Part shown: piece after piece, positions 6,389-6,799 of the stretch | Position numbering within the stretch: position 1 is the stretch's first letter | How the letters are laid out: each line of letters opens with the position of its first letter | Assembly: GCA_903871865.1 (NCBI GenBank) | Contig: CAIQIL010000429.1 | Coordinates: 1 to 6,799, forward strand | Direction: 5' to 3' | Origin: an uncultured Burkholderiales bacterium | GTDB taxonomy: Bacteria; Pseudomonadota; Gammaproteobacteria; Burkholderiales; Burkholderiaceae_C | DNA length: 6,799 nt | The notes under the pieces: generated by a model | The model's input: only the letters and a program-made list of their open reading frames with translations | What the model was told of the DNA's origin: nothing | Database searches by the model: none | Made by a program: the position numbers and the translations under genes

Positions 6389-6389
6389 T
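6384..6389 (+). promoter_or_regulatory. candidate -10 for the mtnN leader / small RNA
   Basis: TACAAT matches the -10 consensus at 5 of 6 positions and would start a transcript near 6396. No convincing -35 is visible at 16-18 bp upstream. Its bases coincide with the -35 of the divergent operon promoter. Confidence 0.4.
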
Positions 6390-6395
6390 GGCCTT

Positions 6396-6574
6396 CGACG
6401 CGCTGAACAAACAACATGTTCGATCACAACAGAACAAGGCGCTGCTCAGGGAACATTCAGAACCGTGCCGTTGTTTGTGCCTTGCACACCGCAGCGACAC
6501 ACAACGACAGGCTCCAGCAGCCTGAGCGTTGGTGCCACAGGCTTTCAAAACCGCCCTCAGGGTGGTTTTTTTTT
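6396..6574 (+). ncRNA. candidate structured leader or small RNA upstream of mtnN
   Basis: About 179 nt between a possible -10 and an intrinsic terminator, with little sign of protein coding. Perfect complementary segments suggest folding: CGCTG (6401-6405) with CAGCG (6492-6496); ACAAACAAC (6407-6415) with GTTGTTTGT (6470-6478); ATGTTC (6416-6421) with GAACAT (6451-6456). A 3' hairpin has stems CAACG/CGTTG (6502-6506 / 6527-6531) and CAGGCT/AGCCTG (6508-6513 / 6519-6524). CCTGAG (6521-6526) can instead pair with CTCAGG (6556-6561) in the terminator, a possible antiterminator. It could be an independent sRNA or a transcription-attenuation leader for mtnN. It does not match the SAH riboswitch, 6S RNA or SRP RNA motifs I can recall. 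The 5' end is a guess and the structure was paired by eye. Confidence 0.45.
6547..6574 (+). terminator. strong intrinsic terminator before mtnN
   Basis: ACCGCCC (6550-6556), loop TCA, GGGTGGT (6560-6566), with one G-T pair, and T at 6566-6574. The AAAA at 6547-6550 extends the stem against the T run. This is a textbook Rho-independent terminator for + strand transcription. It ends 16 bp before the earliest mtnN start codon, leaving no room for another promoter. On the minus strand only four T follow, so it would be weak there. Confidence 0.85.
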
Positions 6575-6590
6575 GTGCGGATGGGGGATG

Positions 6591-6799
6591 ATGTCCGGCA
6601 TGCCGCACCCCGCTGACGCCCGCACCGACCTCGCAAACCCTTCAGGCCCCATTGGCATCATGGCCGCGATGCCGCAGGAGCTCCAGGCCCTGCTCGACCT
6701 GATGCCCGACGAGTCCCGCGTCCAGCGCGGCGGGCGCGAGTTCTGGCGCGGGCACCTGGGTGGGCGCGAGGTGGTGGCGGTGCTCTCGGGCATCGGCAA
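6591..6799 (+). CDS. mtnN: 5'-methylthioadenosine/S-adenosylhomocysteine nucleosidase, 3'-truncated by the window edge
   Basis: Cleaves MTA and SAH (and 5'-deoxyadenosine) to adenine plus the ribosyl product, in the activated methyl cycle and methionine salvage. Only about 69 codons are in the window, with no stop. PIGIMAAMPQELQALLDLM (20-38) matches the N-terminal strand and the IGIIGAMEEEV block of E. coli MtnN; the Glu at position 30 lines up with its catalytic Glu12. Then come GGREFWRGHLGGREVV and VLSGIGK, equal to the family's LKSGIGK block. The ATG codons at 6588, 6591 and 6600 are all in frame; the G run at 6583-6587 fits 6600 or 6591 best. The protein has 15-19 more N-terminal residues than E. 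coli MtnN. It sits directly behind the intrinsic terminator. A related nucleosidase of the same superfamily cannot be excluded from this fragment. Confidence 0.88.
   Translation, partial: MSGMPHPADARTDLANPSGPIGIMAAMPQELQALLDLMPDESRVQRGGREFWRGHLGGREVVAVLSGIG

Noticed and set aside
6396..6574. Possible SAH riboswitch upstream of mtnN.
   Set aside because: GCGCTGC and CAGGCTC words occur, but not in the order and spacing of the SAH aptamer as I recall it. Only a covariance-model search could settle it, so I call it an unassigned RNA.
6396..6574. Possible 6S RNA, given the ~180-nt length.
   Set aside because: The 5' and 3' ends do not pair into a long closing stem with a central bubble, and no conserved 6S blocks are recognised.
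6416..6616. A 66-codon + strand ORF starting in the mtnN leader.
   Set aside because: It has no ribosome binding site, runs through the intrinsic terminator and overlaps the mtnN start in another frame.

Overview
The window is GC-rich (roughly two thirds G+C) and densely coded, with short intergenic gaps and strongly G/C-biased third codon positions. Protein content (AMP nucleosidase, PurT, a BetR-type regulator, a HigA-like protein, a Crp/Fnr regulator) and codon use fit a betaproteobacterium, most likely Burkholderiales/Comamonadaceae. The taxonomic call is inference from recall, not from a search. I see no mobile element, CRISPR array, tRNA or rRNA.

Layout. (1) 1-1190 (+): 3' four fifths of amn, AMP nucleosidase, running in from the left edge. 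(2) 1191-1355: convergent gap with several inverted repeats but no clear terminator. (3) 1356-1712 (-): a stand-alone HigA-type antitoxin/XRE regulator with no HigB toxin gene beside it. (4) 1713-1865: AT-rich divergent control region with promoter elements, inverted repeats and a possible 10-codon leader ORF. (5) 1866-2648 (+): Crp/Fnr-family regulator. (6) 2662-3915 (-): purT, convergent with the regulator. (7) 3949-5325 (-): six-helix membrane histidine kinase. (8) 5322-6311 (-): response regulator with an N-terminal BetR-type helix-turn-helix and a C-terminal receiver. Genes 8, 7 and 6 read in that order as a probable operon: the regulator and kinase overlap by ATGA, and purT follows 33 bp later. 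(9) 6312-6590: a 279-bp divergent region holding a good promoter for the regulator operon and, on the + strand, an apparently structured RNA ending in a strong intrinsic terminator only 16 bp before the next start codon. (10) 6591-6799 (+): 5' part of an MTA/SAH nucleosidase gene (mtnN/pfs), cut by the right edge.

How it fits together. Three enzymes touch adenine/purine metabolism: Amn releases adenine from AMP, MtnN releases adenine from MTA and SAH, and PurT uses formate in de novo purine synthesis. They are interleaved with three regulators of unknown target. The most interesting feature is the 6396-6574 leader/small-RNA candidate: mtnN has no room for its own promoter after the terminator, so its transcription probably has to read through it, which would make this an attenuator or riboswitch-like control element. 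The second is the purT gene tied to a two-component system of unusual domain order.
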